Below are positions 1 to 7,080 of a stretch of DNA of 12,004 bases, in pieces; within the stretch, counting starts at the first letter, position 1; every line of letters starts with the position of its first letter. The notes below the pieces were generated by a model, which worked only from the letters and a program-made list of their open reading frames with translations, did not search any database and was not told the origin of the DNA. The translations under genes were made by a program, and so were the position numbers. The DNA lies in NCBI GenBank assembly GCA_963653535.1, contig CAVJWU010000036.1:1-12004 (forward strand). Reading direction: 5' to 3'. Origin of the DNA: UBA3210 sp963653535 (GTDB taxonomy: Bacteria > Bacillota_I > Bacilli_A > RFN20 > CAG-449).

Positions 1-103
1 TCCCCATACGTCTTCTTCCATATATTAAACATCCTTGATAACCTTTTTTATTTAGTATACTCTTAATAACTTTTGTCTCTTCTTCTCTTCCAATAAAATT
101 CAT
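1..103 (-). CDS. AAA+ ATPase, ATPase_2 (archaeal-type) family, N-terminal fragment cut by the window edge
   Basis: Only the first 34 codons are inside the window. The protein begins MNFIGREEE and reaches IYGRRRMG, where the window ends. A start of the form FxGRExE followed about 20 residues later by (I/V)YGRRRxGK is the signature of the ATPase_2 (PF01637-type) AAA+ proteins; the Walker A GK(T/S) should be encoded just beyond the edge. Members of this family are P-loop ATPases, often fused to a C-terminal nuclease-like domain and often found in accessory regions; their roles are mostly unknown. The start is fixed by an AGGGAG ribosome site at 112-117, 8 nt upstream of the ATG. A promoter with a perfect TTGACA box lies about 50 nt further upstream. 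The family call rests on a short segment, but the motif is distinctive. Confidence 0.72.
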   Translation of the reverse strand, partial: MNFIGREEETKVIKSILNKKGYQGCLIYGRRRMG

Positions 104-122
104 TTAATAGGCTCCCTTTAAT

Positions 123-149
123 TTAGTAATTTATAAATTAGTAATTTAT
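123..149. repeat. Direct repeat and palindrome in the leader of the ATPase_2 gene
   Basis: The 12-bp word TTAGTAATTTAT occurs at 123-134 and again at 138-149, so the copies are 15 bp apart. The overlap between them forms a perfect 14-bp palindrome TAATTTATAAATTA (127-140). It lies just downstream of the predicted transcription start, where a repressor could bind. The sequence is very AT-rich, so chance remains possible. Confidence 0.45.
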
Positions 150-159
150 GATTAACTAA

Positions 160-188
160 ATTTTAAACTTGATTTATATTTTTGTCAA
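160..188 (-). promoter_or_regulatory. Sigma-A-type promoter for the ATPase_2 gene
   Basis: On the minus strand a perfect -35 box TTGACA (183-188) is followed by a 17-nt spacer and a -10 box TAAAAT (160-165). Transcription would start near 153, giving a leader of about 50 nt before the ATG at 103. This is the best consensus match in the window. Confidence 0.72.
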
Positions 189-334
189 TATTCTTAATGT
201 TATCGTAATTTAGCATTTAGATACTTTCTTTCATTCATTCAAAAAATAGTATCTACATAAATCATTACAAAAGTTCTCCTTTTTCTTTCCTAGAATTGAT
301 ATTAATTTAGCCAACTATACCTACATACATTACA

Positions 335-714
335 TTATTCTTTTTCTATTAGTGCATTTCTTACTAATCCAATTGATATGTTTAGAGTGGATATAGTCTC
401 TTGATGGCAAGAAATCATTAAATTTGCGGTAGTATTTTTACTTCTTTTAAATATAATTTCATCACTAATTACTACCAGTGACTAAGATTCGACAACGTAT
501 AAAAGTTTGGTTGAGCACAAAAAAAGGTAAGCACATTTTATATATGGTGGAAAAAGCATATTTTCAACAAGCTTCTCAACATCCAATTTAGTTTTTCTTA
601 TACAACCTTTACTTGTTCCACGTTCAATGCCATCTTTTTTACATATAGTTTTATAATATGGCATGTTTTAAAATCATTTATAACTTCAGTTTTAAAATAT
701 TCACTATAACGCAT
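335..714 (-). pseudogene. Decayed small ORF resembling a transposase orfA / helix-turn-helix protein
   Basis: A perfect AGGAGG-type ribosome site (722-728) stands 7 nt before an ATG at 714. The frame opens MRYSEYFKTEVINDFKT, then runs into a stop at 598-600. Around 655-664 the similarity moves to another frame, which reads CKKDGIERGTSKGCIRKTK. Joined, the two halves look like the N-terminal helix-turn-helix of IS3-type OrfA (RYSxxFKxEV...KYGIxRxTVKxWI). That second frame stops at TAG (482-484) but stays open for 49 more codons to a TAA at 335-337, as if one stop had interrupted a longer gene. No DDE transposase domain or right-hand terminal repeat was found. The portion after 484 matches nothing I recognise. 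Alternatives are a decayed non-transposase regulator, or chance open frame for the distal part. Confidence 0.45.
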
Positions 715-726
715 AAAAAAATCCTC

Positions 727-743
727 CTGTACTTATTGTACAG
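727..743. repeat. Perfect hairpin abutting the RBS of the decayed ORF
   Basis: CTGTAC (727-732) and GTACAG (738-743) are exact inverted repeats around a 5-nt loop. On the minus-strand transcript this hairpin sits directly before the GAGGA ribosome site and overlaps its first bases. The outer bases TGTAC resemble the ends of some IS3-group elements, so this may be the left end of a lost insertion sequence or a hairpin limiting read-through translation. Confidence 0.5.
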
Positions 744-780
744 AAAGATTAATTTTATTTATATATGAGCGAATTGACGC

Positions 781-1911
781 TTACTTATGTTCTTCAGTGA
801 ACCATTCTTTATGAGCAGAATGAGCTTTTTCTTTAACATTATCAATTAATTTAAGCTCAGTTTCAATTCTTTCTTCATAAAGATATTTATTTTTAGCTTT
901 ATTAACATTCTCTAATGTTTTAGCGAATTCTTCTTCTGATTCATCAATAAAAGCAAAGATATATAAAGCAGTTTTTATTGCTTCAAGATTATTCTTATTT
1001 GTGAATACTTTTCTAGTTGTAACATCGATTTTCCAATAATAATCTTTTAATGCTTCTACTTCATCTTTTTCACACATTGAATATACCTTTGAAACTAAGG
1101 CAGTTACCGAATGTTTTTCTTCAATGAAGAATTTATTTTTTGTTGCCATAAATGAAGCTAAAGCATCTGCTTTTTCTCTTTCACCTTTATTTAATAAATA
1201 ATAATAATTATAGATATCACCTTCTAAAGCAAGTGGGTTAGAAGAAGTTCCATAATCGAAATATTCTAATTCTTTATTAGAATATAAAGCATCTAAATTA
1301 CGATAATTTCTAAGTAATGTTTCTTTATATTCTGTTCCTTTGGAAATTAAGAATAAACTAAATCCATCGTTTAAATGATCCATTCTTGCTGGTATTACAT
1401 ATAAAACTAAATTAAATGCATAAAAGAATGAACTGACAATAAAGAAATATTTTGTATTAGATGAAGCGTTTAGTCCAAAAATTAAACCATAAGTAATTGC
1501 TACTGCAATTAAGGTAGAAATAGTTCCTCCGAGTAAGGCTAAATTTAAATTTGCTTTTTCTTTTTTAGGCGCAATTTGTACTCTTACTGCATAATCATCT
1601 TTTCCACCAAAATAAAGTTTAGCTTTACCATTACTAAATCTAATGCCAACTAATAAAATATTAATCGAAATAATTTTAAATCCTGCGATTAATGAAAAGA
1701 TTATTTTACCTAATTGATATACTAATATGCAGCTAACAAAGCCATAGATAATCATTAAGACATTAAATAAAACGAATGGTATTGAAGTTGTTGATACTGA
1801 GAATTGTTCAATTAAAACTCGCGCAAGAATACAACCAATAATTACCATGCCAATATAAATAACCCATGAAAGGTTAAAATATGGCTTTTCTTCTTTTTTT
1901 ACTTCTTCCAT
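781..1911 (-). CDS. M50 (site-2 protease)-like membrane protein lacking the HExxH zinc motif
   Basis: This 376-residue membrane protein has predicted helices at about 14-34, 44-78, 121-147 and 153-174, followed by a soluble, charged, helical C-terminal half (about 190-376). Residues 65-69 read YQLGK and continue IIFSLIAGFKIISINI. This aligns by eye with the HELGH-(L/I)IFGLxTGYKFxSF pattern of bacterial M50 peptidases, but both zinc histidines and the catalytic glutamate are replaced (Y65, Q66, K69). The later GGT segment (128-130) and NDG (181-183) match the M50 membrane GG motif and the LDG/NDG metal-binding motif. It is therefore probably a non-catalytic M50 paralogue; whether it binds or regulates a partner is unknown. 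It is last in the operon after the ATPase and the alcohol dehydrogenase. Its ATG directly follows the upstream TAA and is preceded by AGGAGG (1919-1924). The fold call is by motif only. Confidence 0.68.
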   Translation of the reverse strand: MEEVKKEEKPYFNLSWVIYIGMVIIGCILARVLIEQFSVSTTSIPFVLFNVLMIIYGFVSCILVYQLGKIIFSLIAGFKIISINILLVGIRFSNGKAKLYFGGKDDYAVRVQIAPKKEKANLNLALLGGTISTLIAVAITYGLIFGLNASSNTKYFFIVSSFFYAFNLVLYVIPARMDHLNDGFSLFLISKGTEYKETLLRNYRNLDALYSNKELEYFDYGTSSNPLALEGDIYNYYYLLNKGEREKADALASFMATKNKFFIEEKHSVTALVSKVYSMCEKDEVEALKDYYWKIDVTTRKVFTNKNNLEAIKTALYIFAFIDESEEEFAKTLENVNKAKNKYLYEERIETELKLIDNVKEKAHSAHKEWFTEEHK

Positions 1912-3096
1912 TTATTTTCCTCCTAAAGCGTTCAAATAAATTTCTTCACTTAGTCCCTTATCTAATGGAATATTACTTGGGAAAGTATATGTTCCATTTT
2001 TTGAGAAATTATTGACCATGAAAATTATATCATTTTTAGTAATGCCATAGGTATTTAAAGTTAATGGCATTCCTAAATTTAACAAAAATGTTTTTAATTT
2101 ATTAATTCCTTCTTTAATTGCTTCTTCTTTAGAACTATTTTCTTTTACGCCCATTACATTGATCGCGAAAGAATAAAATTTATCAATATCTTTTTTATAA
2201 CAAACTTCCATCCAACTAGGAATTAAGATAGCAAGTCCTGCACCATGCGGAATATTAGGCTTTAAGCCAGATAATTGATGTTCTAATTGATGTATTGGCA
2301 TATATGAATTCTTTCCTAAAGAAGTTAAGCCGTTATGCGATAAAGAACTCGCGAGCATAATTTCACTTCTTGCATCATAAGAATAGAAATCTTCATTCAT
2401 TAAGATATTAGCCGCATGAATGACGTCTTTCATTAATCCTTCAGCAAGATAATCAGATAATTGACATTCATCACTCTTATTAAAATATCTTTCAAATGTA
2501 TGTGAAATAATATCAACGATTCCATAACTTACTTGTTCTTTAGGTAATGAATAAGTTAAAGTAGGATTTTCTATCGCGAATAATGGTCTATTTAATTCTG
2601 AATTAAAACCACTTTTAAAATGAGTAGTCCGATCAGAAATAACACATGAAGTTGATAATTCACTTCCAGCCGCGGCAATAGTTATAATTGAACCGATTGG
2701 TAAAGCTTTATTTGAAACATAAATCTTTTTAGAGATATCTAAAACATCTCCTTCATAAAATACCCCATGTGCGATTGCTTTTGATGAATCTAAGACTGAT
2801 CCTCCTCCTAAAGCTAAGATGAAGTCGATATTTTCTTTTTTACATAAAGAAATACCTTCTCTAACTAAACTAACATCAGGATTAGCTTCTACTCCTCCAA
2901 GAAGTACATAAGAAATACCTTCTTCACGAAGTTTTTCTTCAACTAAAGAAAGTAATCCACTTTTTATAACCGAAGTTTTACCATAATGAACTAGGACCTT
3001 CTTAAATCCATAAGAAGAAATAATTTTACCAACTAATTTTTCTTTATCTTTGCCAAAATAAATTTTAGTTGGAGAACAAAAATCGAAATCTAACAT
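1912..3096 (-). CDS. Iron-containing alcohol dehydrogenase, butanol dehydrogenase-like (group III)
   Basis: The 394-residue protein has the usual length and layout of Fe-ADH enzymes, which reduce short aldehydes to alcohols with NAD(P)H in the cytoplasm and so dispose of fermentation electrons. The N-terminal nucleotide domain shows HYGKTSVIKSG (37-47) and the GGGS motif at 97-100 followed by D103 and K106. The metal site is complete: D195 and H199 in VDIISH, H273 in LEHQLSG and H284 in IPHGAGLAIL, corresponding to the four ligands of YqhD/BDH enzymes. Cofactor and substrate cannot be fixed from sequence, though the BDH-type N-terminus suggests NAD(P)H-dependent aldehyde reduction. It is translated from AAGGAG (3106-3111), 9 nt before the ATG, with only 1 nt between it and the ATPase stop. 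Rex often controls such genes, but I see no Rex box before this operon. Confidence 0.93.
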   Translation of the reverse strand: MLDFDFCSPTKIYFGKDKEKLVGKIISSYGFKKVLVHYGKTSVIKSGLLSLVEEKLREEGISYVLLGGVEANPDVSLVREGISLCKKENIDFILALGGGSVLDSSKAIAHGVFYEGDVLDISKKIYVSNKALPIGSIITIAAAGSELSTSCVISDRTTHFKSGFNSELNRPLFAIENPTLTYSLPKEQVSYGIVDIISHTFERYFNKSDECQLSDYLAEGLMKDVIHAANILMNEDFYSYDARSEIMLASSLSHNGLTSLGKNSYMPIHQLEHQLSGLKPNIPHGAGLAILIPSWMEVCYKKDIDKFYSFAINVMGVKENSSKEEAIKEGINKLKTFLLNLGMPLTLNTYGITKNDIIFMVNNFSKNGTYTFPSNIPLDKGLSEEIYLNALGGK

Positions 3097-3097
3097 G

Positions 3098-5632
3098 TTA
3101 ATTAACTCCTTTAGTTTGCTTATTAAACATATGATTATTTAAATATTTAAAGCCTAAATAGAATAAAGTTCCGAGTATAATCGCACTTATTAATATTAAC
3201 CATTGATAGAAATTTAATCCATATGGATTATATCCAACTAGTTTATTAATTGGAGTAAATATCGCGATTAATGTACCACATACCATTAAAGAATATACGC
3301 CAATACGGTATTTATTTAATGGGAAACAATGACCAAATAAAGTAATTACACCCATTATTGAAATATAAATACCACATATAGTCGTCGTAATATTCATATC
3401 ATTAGAAGGATTGATATTAAAAATATTATAAGAATTAAATATGATGAGAATAATTATTCCAAGGGCATAAGTAATTCCACCAGGAACGGAATTAATTAAA
3501 ATATTCTTTAAGAAGTTTTTCTTAATCGGTGTATTATTTGGAGAAATTGCAAGTAAGAAACTAGGAACACCAATTGAGAAGAATTCAAGTAACATTAAGA
3601 AACTTGGTTGGAACTTATATAAAGTAGACATTGTTACAATAAAAGCATAAATAGTCTTCATTAAGAATAAAGAACTAACCGCGGTAATGTTATTAATAAC
3701 TCTTCTTCCTTCAGAAACTACTTTTGGTAAAGAAGCAAAGTTAGAATCGATTAAAACAATACTAGAAACATTTTTAGCCGCGTCAGATCCACTTGCCATC
3801 GCAATAGAACAATCTGCACGTTTTAAAGCTAAGATATCGTTAACGCCATCTCCTGTCATTCCTACTGTTTTACCAGCCTTTTTTAAAGCAGTAACTAAAG
3901 TAGCTTTTTGTTCAGGAGCAACTCTACCAAAGACATTATATTCAGTCGCGATTTGACTTACTTCATCTAAACTCATACCTTCTAAAGAAATATATTTATC
4001 AGCATCTTTAACACCTGCTTCTTTAGCGATTTGACTAACTGTTAAAGCATTATCACCAGAAATAATTTTTACTTCTACCCCGTTATCTTTAAACCACTTT
4101 AATGTCGCAGGAGCTTCATCACGGATATGATCTTTAATTAGATAAGCTTTTAAAGGAGTTATCTTACCTACAATATCTTCTGAATTTAAATCTTCGACTG
4201 TAGCTAAAACTAACACTCTTAAACCTTGAGAAGTATATTCTTCAAATTTATTAAGTAAATCTTTATCTTCAGGAATAATAAATTCAGGAGCGCCTAAGAC
4301 AAAACTACCAATAGAAAATTTAACTCCACATTTCTTTCTAGAACTAGAGAAAGGAAGTTTTTCTATCGCTTCATATTTATGAACGCTTGGATGAGCTTTT
4401 AAAAGAGCAACAGAAGTTAAGTTCTTATCATCAAATGAATCGAGTAAATCACCAATTACTTCATCTAAATTAAAATTAGATTCATTGAGAGTAATTTCAT
4501 TAACAACATTCATTGTTCCATCTGTAATTGTGCCTGTTTTATCTAAACATAAGCAATCGGTACGAGCGAGCATTTCAATTGAATAAGCATCTTGAACAAG
4601 TGTATTTTTTTGCGCAAGCGTGATAATCGATAAAAATAAGCTAACCGAAGTAGTTAAATATAATCCCGAAGGAATCATCGCGACCATTGAACCACACGTT
4701 TGAGCGAGTAATAATTGTAAAGAAGAAAAATCGCTAGTCCAACCTAATTTCCACCAACCAGTGAAGAAACTATAGATGCCAAAAGGAACAACTAATAAAG
4801 AAATTAAGCGAATGATTAAATTTAACGCTCTTAAGATAACTGAATTAGTTTTCTTCTCTTTCTTCGCTCTTTGTTGAAGTAAAGACACATATGAAGCATT
4901 ACCAACTCTTTCTACCTTTACTTTACATGAACCAGAAGAAACGAAAGTTCCTGCGAAAACTATTTCACCAACATTCTTTTTAACTGGTAAAGATTCACCC
5001 GTTAATAAAGATTCATTTACTTCCACGCTTCCTTCAATAACAACTGAATCCGCGACTATTTTTTGTCCGACAGAAAGAAGAACGATATCATCAAGAACTA
5101 AATCTTCAGAATATAAATCCCTTGTTTCTCCATCACGAAGAACTTTAATTTTATTTTTTGTAGATAAAGCTAAGCGATCAACGATGACTTTCGCTTTAAT
5201 TTCTTGATATATACCAATAAGTAAGTTCGTTAAAATAATAACCATGAAGAAATAATTAGATATACTTTTTAATTCAAATGGTTTATTAATTTGAGAAACA
5301 ATTAATAATAAAAAGATGACGAATAAAAGAATGTTTAAAAAGGTAAAGACATTTTTAACAATAATACCTAAGATGCTCTTTTGATTCTTATCTTTAGTAT
5401 TATTAGTTAAACCATCTTTAATTCTATTTTCTACTTGTGAAGAAGATAATCCATGATTGATATTAGGGCTATAACGAGTGACAAACTCACCATTTTTATT
5501 TTCAATTTTTCTAAATTCACGTGTATCTTCTAAATCTTTTAAATCGTCATCTAAAATTGGTGCATCAGCTTCTACTTTAAGAAGTTTTGATATTTCTATT
5601 GTTGATTTATTATTATTTTTTTTCTCACGCAT
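3098..5632 (-). CDS. CtpE-like P-type cation-transporting ATPase
   Basis: This is a complete P-type ATPase: TGES (actuator domain, residues 213-216), DKTGT phosphorylation site with D366, nucleotide domain about 375-580, SGDN near 527-530 and the hinge TGDGVND at 595-601 (numbering from an ATG at 5638). Ten membrane helices are visible: two near 95-146, two near 270-340 and six in 652-830. The IEMLART segment before DKTGT and the GLSxxQVExRxxxG N-terminus resemble actinobacterial CtpE (a Ca2+ transporter) and its Firmicutes relatives. The ion is not certain: the M4 motif is PSGL (323-326) rather than the PEGL of classical Ca2+ pumps. The start is placed at 5632 (844 aa) because the GAGG site at 5641-5644 sits 8 nt before that ATG but only 2 nt before the ATG at 5638. 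It is first in a three-gene operon. Confidence 0.88.
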   Translation of the reverse strand: MREKKNNNKSTIEISKLLKVEADAPILDDDLKDLEDTREFRKIENKNGEFVTRYSPNINHGLSSSQVENRIKDGLTNNTKDKNQKSILGIIVKNVFTFLNILLFVIFLLLIVSQINKPFELKSISNYFFMVIILTNLLIGIYQEIKAKVIVDRLALSTKNKIKVLRDGETRDLYSEDLVLDDIVLLSVGQKIVADSVVIEGSVEVNESLLTGESLPVKKNVGEIVFAGTFVSSGSCKVKVERVGNASYVSLLQQRAKKEKKTNSVILRALNLIIRLISLLVVPFGIYSFFTGWWKLGWTSDFSSLQLLLAQTCGSMVAMIPSGLYLTTSVSLFLSIITLAQKNTLVQDAYSIEMLARTDCLCLDKTGTITDGTMNVVNEITLNESNFNLDEVIGDLLDSFDDKNLTSVALLKAHPSVHKYEAIEKLPFSSSRKKCGVKFSIGSFVLGAPEFIIPEDKDLLNKFEEYTSQGLRVLVLATVEDLNSEDIVGKITPLKAYLIKDHIRDEAPATLKWFKDNGVEVKIISGDNALTVSQIAKEAGVKDADKYISLEGMSLDEVSQIATEYNVFGRVAPEQKATLVTALKKAGKTVGMTGDGVNDILALKRADCSIAMASGSDAAKNVSSIVLIDSNFASLPKVVSEGRRVINNITAVSSLFLMKTIYAFIVTMSTLYKFQPSFLMLLEFFSIGVPSFLLAISPNNTPIKKNFLKNILINSVPGGITYALGIIILIIFNSYNIFNINPSNDMNITTTICGIYISIMGVITLFGHCFPLNKYRIGVYSLMVCGTLIAIFTPINKLVGYNPYGLNFYQWLILISAIILGTLFYLGFKYLNNHMFNKQTKGVN

Positions 5633-5640
5633 AGACATTA

Positions 5641-5644
5641 CCTC
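5641..5644 (-). promoter_or_regulatory. RBS deciding the P-type ATPase start
   Basis: GAGG on the minus strand lies 8 nt upstream of the ATG at 5632 and only 2 nt from an upstream ATG at 5638, so the inner Met is favoured. Confidence 0.7.
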
Positions 5645-5664
5645 ATTTAGACATCATTTATAAG

Positions 5665-5693
5665 ATTTTAGCATAAATAATATATATTTAAAA
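5665..5693 (-). promoter_or_regulatory. Extended -10 promoter of the ATPase-ADH-M50-like operon
   Basis: The minus strand carries TGC followed by TAAAAT (5665-5673), an extended -10 element. A weak -35 (TTTTAA, 5688-5693) lies 17 nt upstream. A 9-bp inverted repeat TATATATTT/AAATATATA (5681-5699, one central base) overlaps the -35 and could be an operator, though it is all A and T. Transcription would start near 5658. Confidence 0.55.
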
Positions 5694-5703
5694 TATATAT
5701 CGC

Positions 5704-5730
5704 AAAATAAAAAGTAGGTTTCCCTACTTT
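5704..5730 (-). terminator. Intrinsic terminator after the aminotransferase gene
   Basis: AAAGTAGG (5723-5730) pairs with CCTACTTT (5711-5718) around a GAAA tetraloop, followed on the minus strand by the U-rich tail TTATTTT (5704-5710). The stem begins directly after the TAG stop. Confidence 0.9.
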
Positions 5731-6954
5731 CTACATACAATCTTTTATCGCTCTAGCGAGTCCATGAATTTCGTTTTTATTAAGCGAAGCAATAGAAATT
5801 CTTAATCCTCCGCACATTGGAACAATAAAGATACCTTTTTCCATGAGTTTTTCAAAGATTTCCTCATTATTATTTTTTGGGCACTTTACTAAGATGAAGA
5901 ATCCTCCATAGAAAGGATAATATGGTAAAGAACATTCATCAGCTTCTTTAATAAAGATATCCGCGCGAGATTTAATCATCAAAGTATATTCATTAAGTCT
6001 TTCCTTCATTTCATTCATCTGAGGTTCATTATGAAATATTTCATTCATAACATTAGTTGCAAGATGATTAGGTCCTGACCAGGTGGTTCTAGAAAATGAA
6101 GTAGTGGCAAGTTTAAAATCTTTTGCGTTATTTTCATTATTAGTTAAAGCGATTAACGCTCCACCTCTTAAACCATAAATTTGTAGGCTTTTTGACGCAG
6201 AAAACGCGATTAAAATCACAAAATTATCATTTAAATATTTACTCATCTTAGAGAATATATTTCCATAAGACTTACCTTTAAAATTGATATAAGCAATATC
6301 ATCAACTAAGACAACTGGATGTTTTCTTGATACTTCTTGTAAGTAACTTAAAACATTATCCCAATCTTCATCACTTAACGAATATCCAGAAGGATTTTGG
6401 CAAGGATCATTAATAAGCAAGAATACTCTACCAGATTTAGTAATAGATTCTTGAACTTTTTCTTTAATAGAATCAAGATTAAATTTATCTTCATTATCAA
6501 AAAGATAATATTCACTAGGTTTACATTTAGCTTCTAAGATTAAAGAATCATAATTAGTCCATCTAATCGAAGGAACTAAGATATCTTGATTTACTTCTCC
6601 ATAACATTTCATCGCCATCGCAAGAGCCCCAGTAGCCCCCATAGTCGCACAGACAGAAATATTAGTTTCTCCCATATCTGCATCTAAAAATAACCAATTC
6701 TTCACGCCGTCATGAAATTTAGATTCTCCTGCCATCGAATCGTATTTTCGCGTTTCAGGTAAAGAAGCATATTTTTCTAATAATTCATTAACTAAAGAAA
6801 ATTCTGCGAGTTTTTTATTTTCATCAAATAGCATACCAATTGAACCATTAATAACTTTTTCCCCGGCAGCAATCTTTTTTTTCGCGATATCATTGATTGC
6901 CATAATAGGTTCACCATTTTTAAATACGAATGCGTCTTTTGATAATAAGCCCAT
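5731..6954 (-). CDS. Class I PLP-dependent aminotransferase (aspartate/aromatic type)
   Basis: A 407-residue fold-type I aminotransferase. Numbered from the chosen start, the PLP lysine is K255 in FSASKSLQIYGLRGG, with R263 as the PLP-phosphate contact. N187 in QNPSGYS, D219 and Y222 in VDDIAYINF, and R385 in GGLRISIASL (substrate alpha-carboxylate) complete the active site. The segment PSIRWTNYDS holds a Trp where AspC-like enzymes stack on the PLP ring. These features place it near aspartate/tyrosine aminotransferases; the amino-acid specificity cannot be read from sequence. A start at 6981 would add nine residues but has no ribosome site. The ATG at 6954 has GGGGGAAAG (6961-6969) 6 nt upstream. 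The gene seems monocistronic, with its own terminator and the folA terminator upstream. I saw no convincing promoter in 6982-7039. Confidence 0.9.
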   Translation of the reverse strand: MGLLSKDAFVFKNGEPIMAINDIAKKKIAAGEKVINGSIGMLFDENKKLAEFSLVNELLEKYASLPETRKYDSMAGESKFHDGVKNWLFLDADMGETNISVCATMGATGALAMAMKCYGEVNQDILVPSIRWTNYDSLILEAKCKPSEYYLFDNEDKFNLDSIKEKVQESITKSGRVFLLINDPCQNPSGYSLSDEDWDNVLSYLQEVSRKHPVVLVDDIAYINFKGKSYGNIFSKMSKYLNDNFVILIAFSASKSLQIYGLRGGALIALTNNENNAKDFKLATTSFSRTTWSGPNHLATNVMNEIFHNEPQMNEMKERLNEYTLMIKSRADIFIKEADECSLPYYPFYGGFFILVKCPKNNNEEIFEKLMEKGIFIVPMCGGLRISIASLNKNEIHGLARAIKDCM

Positions 6955-6960
6955 AATTAA

Positions 6961-6969
6961 CTTTCCCCC
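6961..6969 (-). promoter_or_regulatory. RBS deciding the aminotransferase start
   Basis: The minus strand GGGGGAAAG is a G-rich, imperfect Shine-Dalgarno close to the ATG at 6954. The in-frame ATG at 6981 has only AT-rich sequence before it. Confidence 0.6.
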
Positions 6970-7039
6970 ATTTATCCACATACTTTATTACAATATCATT
7001 TTTTATTTTAAGATTAAATACATTTAACGCTTACATAAG

Positions 7040-7080
7040 AAAAAATAAGCATGATAAATATTATCTTCATAATACTTATT
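7040..7080 (-). terminator. Terminator of the kinase-thyA-folA operon
   Basis: A 14-nt arm (7067-7080) pairs with 7044-7057 through AATAAG/CTTATT plus an inner segment containing one mismatch and two G-U pairs, leaving a 9-nt loop. A run of T follows on the minus strand. The folA stop codon lies inside the stem. The structure is weak in G+C but close to symmetrical. Confidence 0.65.

Larger units (their letters stand above)
104..334. other. AT-rich intergenic stretch
   Basis: Apart from the ATPase_2 promoter, RBS and leader repeat described separately, this stretch shows no open frame with a ribosome site, no RNA-like structure and no terminator with a U-tract. It lies downstream of the decayed ORF and is probably eroded DNA. 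Confidence 0.5.

Noticed and set aside
428..476. 7-bp inverted repeat GGTAGTA/TACTACC
   Set aside because: The arms are short with a 35-nt loop in AT-rich decayed DNA; this is expected by chance.
744..780. Terminator after the M50-like gene
   Set aside because: Only a 4-bp AGCG/CGCT stem is present and no T-run follows it, so I do not call one.
3687..3956. 89-codon plus-strand open frame inside the P-type ATPase gene
   Set aside because: It is antisense to the conserved hinge region, has no RBS, and its composition mirrors the real gene.
5478..5663. 61-codon plus-strand open frame over the ATPase N-terminus
   Set aside because: Antisense shadow; Ser/Phe-rich because of the Lys/Glu/Asp-rich coding strand; no RBS.
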